A DNA stretch of 64,000 bases, from positions 124,001 through 188,000 of the forward strand of contig NZ_JAOBWS010000001.1 in NCBI RefSeq assembly GCF_025245835.1. The letters run 5' to 3'. Positions 63,624-64,000 of the stretch are shown here, in pieces. A program made the translations under genes and the position numbers. The notes under the pieces were generated by a model. It ran no database searches, had not been told where the DNA came from, and saw only the letters and a list, made by a program, of their open reading frames with translations. Positions within the stretch are counted from its first letter, which is position 1. Each line of letters starts with the position of its first letter. The stretch is from Rheinheimera sp. 4Y26. GTDB lineage: Bacteria > Pseudomonadota > Gammaproteobacteria > Enterobacterales > Alteromonadaceae.

Positions 63624-64000
63624 ATGCAACAAGTGGTGATTGCCGGTGGCGGATCTGCCGGTTGGATGGCGGCGGCAATGCTGGCCAAGGTACTGGGACA
63701 CAGTGTGAAGATCACGCTGGTTGAGTCTGACGAGATTGGTATTGTTGGGGTGGGGGAAGCAACTATCCCGCCTATTTTGTTTTTTAACAAAGCCTTGGGA
63801 ATTGACGAGGCTGAGTTTATCCGCGCAACTCAGGGCACTTTTAAACTGGGCATTCAGTTTGAAAACTGGGCACGCCAGGGCGACAGTTATATGCATGCTT
63901 TTGGTGAAATTGGTAGCCCTATTGGCTTGTCGGCTTTTCATCATTTGTGGCTGCGGGCTAAAGCTGCAGGCCATAACAGTGATTTTTGGGATTTTTCACC
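63624..64000 (+). CDS. Flavin-dependent tryptophan halogenase-like protein (3' end outside window)
   Basis: 125 codons are visible. The FAD-binding start VVIAGGGSAGWMAAAML, then VGVGEATIPP and FKLGIQFENWARQGDSYMH, are family hallmarks; K74 corresponds to the catalytic lysine K79 of PrnA. GGAG lies ten bases before the ATG. In TonB receptor loci such proteins are frequent and usually have no known chlorination role, so the enzyme may act on another substrate or be a flavin monooxygenase-like accessory. Confidence 0.9.
   Translation, partial: MQQVVIAGGGSAGWMAAAMLAKVLGHSVKITLVESDEIGIVGVGEATIPPILFFNKALGIDEAEFIRATQGTFKLGIQFENWARQGDSYMHAFGEIGSPIGLSAFHHLWLRAKAAGHNSDFWDFS

Overview
The window reads as ordinary chromosome of a free-living gammaproteobacterium. 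My best guess is Rheinheimera or a close relative in the Alteromonadales/Chromatiaceae area. The guess rests on the mix of chitinolytic genes, a periplasmic KatG, a chromosomal B1 metallo-beta-lactamase, a TonB receptor next to a flavin tryptophan halogenase, two ECF sigma factors and GC near 50%. It is inferred from gene content, not from a marker gene. I saw no tRNA, rRNA, CRISPR array, prophage or insertion sequence.

Layout. 1-2.8 kb (minus): the start of an XRE-type regulator gene cut by the window edge, its membrane partner with a three-operator promoter, an Imm-like small membrane protein and a secreted amidohydrolase. 3-4.1 kb (plus): an ECF sigma factor with a membrane partner. 4.2-8.5 kb (minus): DedA, a membrane-anchored FKBP, a secreted PHB-depolymerase-like esterase, a MATE exporter and a MarR regulator. 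9-11.2 kb (plus): a periplasmic-TPR/GGDEF protein. 11.2-14.9 kb: ilvE and a divergent exported katG. 15.1-17.7 kb (plus): a small TPR-like protein followed by a DesK/DesR-type two-component system. 17.7-23.1 kb: solute-binding-like and TPR proteins, a VIM-like B1 metallo-beta-lactamase, and a LytTR regulator divergent from an acyltransferase. 23.2-30.3 kb: an RDD protein, an alpha/beta hydrolase, a second FKBP, AsmA, an M14 peptidase and a FrnE-like DsbA. 30.3-32.6 kb: cstA-ybdD. 32.8-44.9 kb: a GNAT enzyme, dgt, small hypotheticals, a decayed outer-membrane-protein tail, a YdjM-type membrane protein, DUF4336, a GlpD-like oxidoreductase, a second ECF sigma with a DUF6768-type partner, and argA.

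45.7-51.8 kb (minus) is a three-gene chitin operon: a ChiA-type GH18, a large modular GH18 and an AA10 lytic polysaccharide monooxygenase carrying a C-terminal CBM5/12. It is preceded by a NagR-like operator and phased A-tracts, and both internal gaps carry a GC-rich hairpin. 52.2-54.4 kb is the conserved yjfL-ygiB-ygiC set. 54.6-60.2 kb carries a chemoreceptor, an M13 peptidase lipoprotein and a Wzi-like outer-membrane protein. 60.4-64 kb carries a TonB receptor and the start of a tryptophan halogenase. They lie behind a 34-bp perfect palindrome and a 16-bp palindrome sharing the core ATACGTAT, probably operators for an unlinked LacI-type regulator.

The most unusual items are the metallo-beta-lactamase, the two ATACGTAT palindromes, the helically phased operators at 711-779, the chitin operon control region, a 53-codon membrane microprotein hidden between argA and the next gene, and the outer-membrane-protein remnant at 36.7-36.9 kb.
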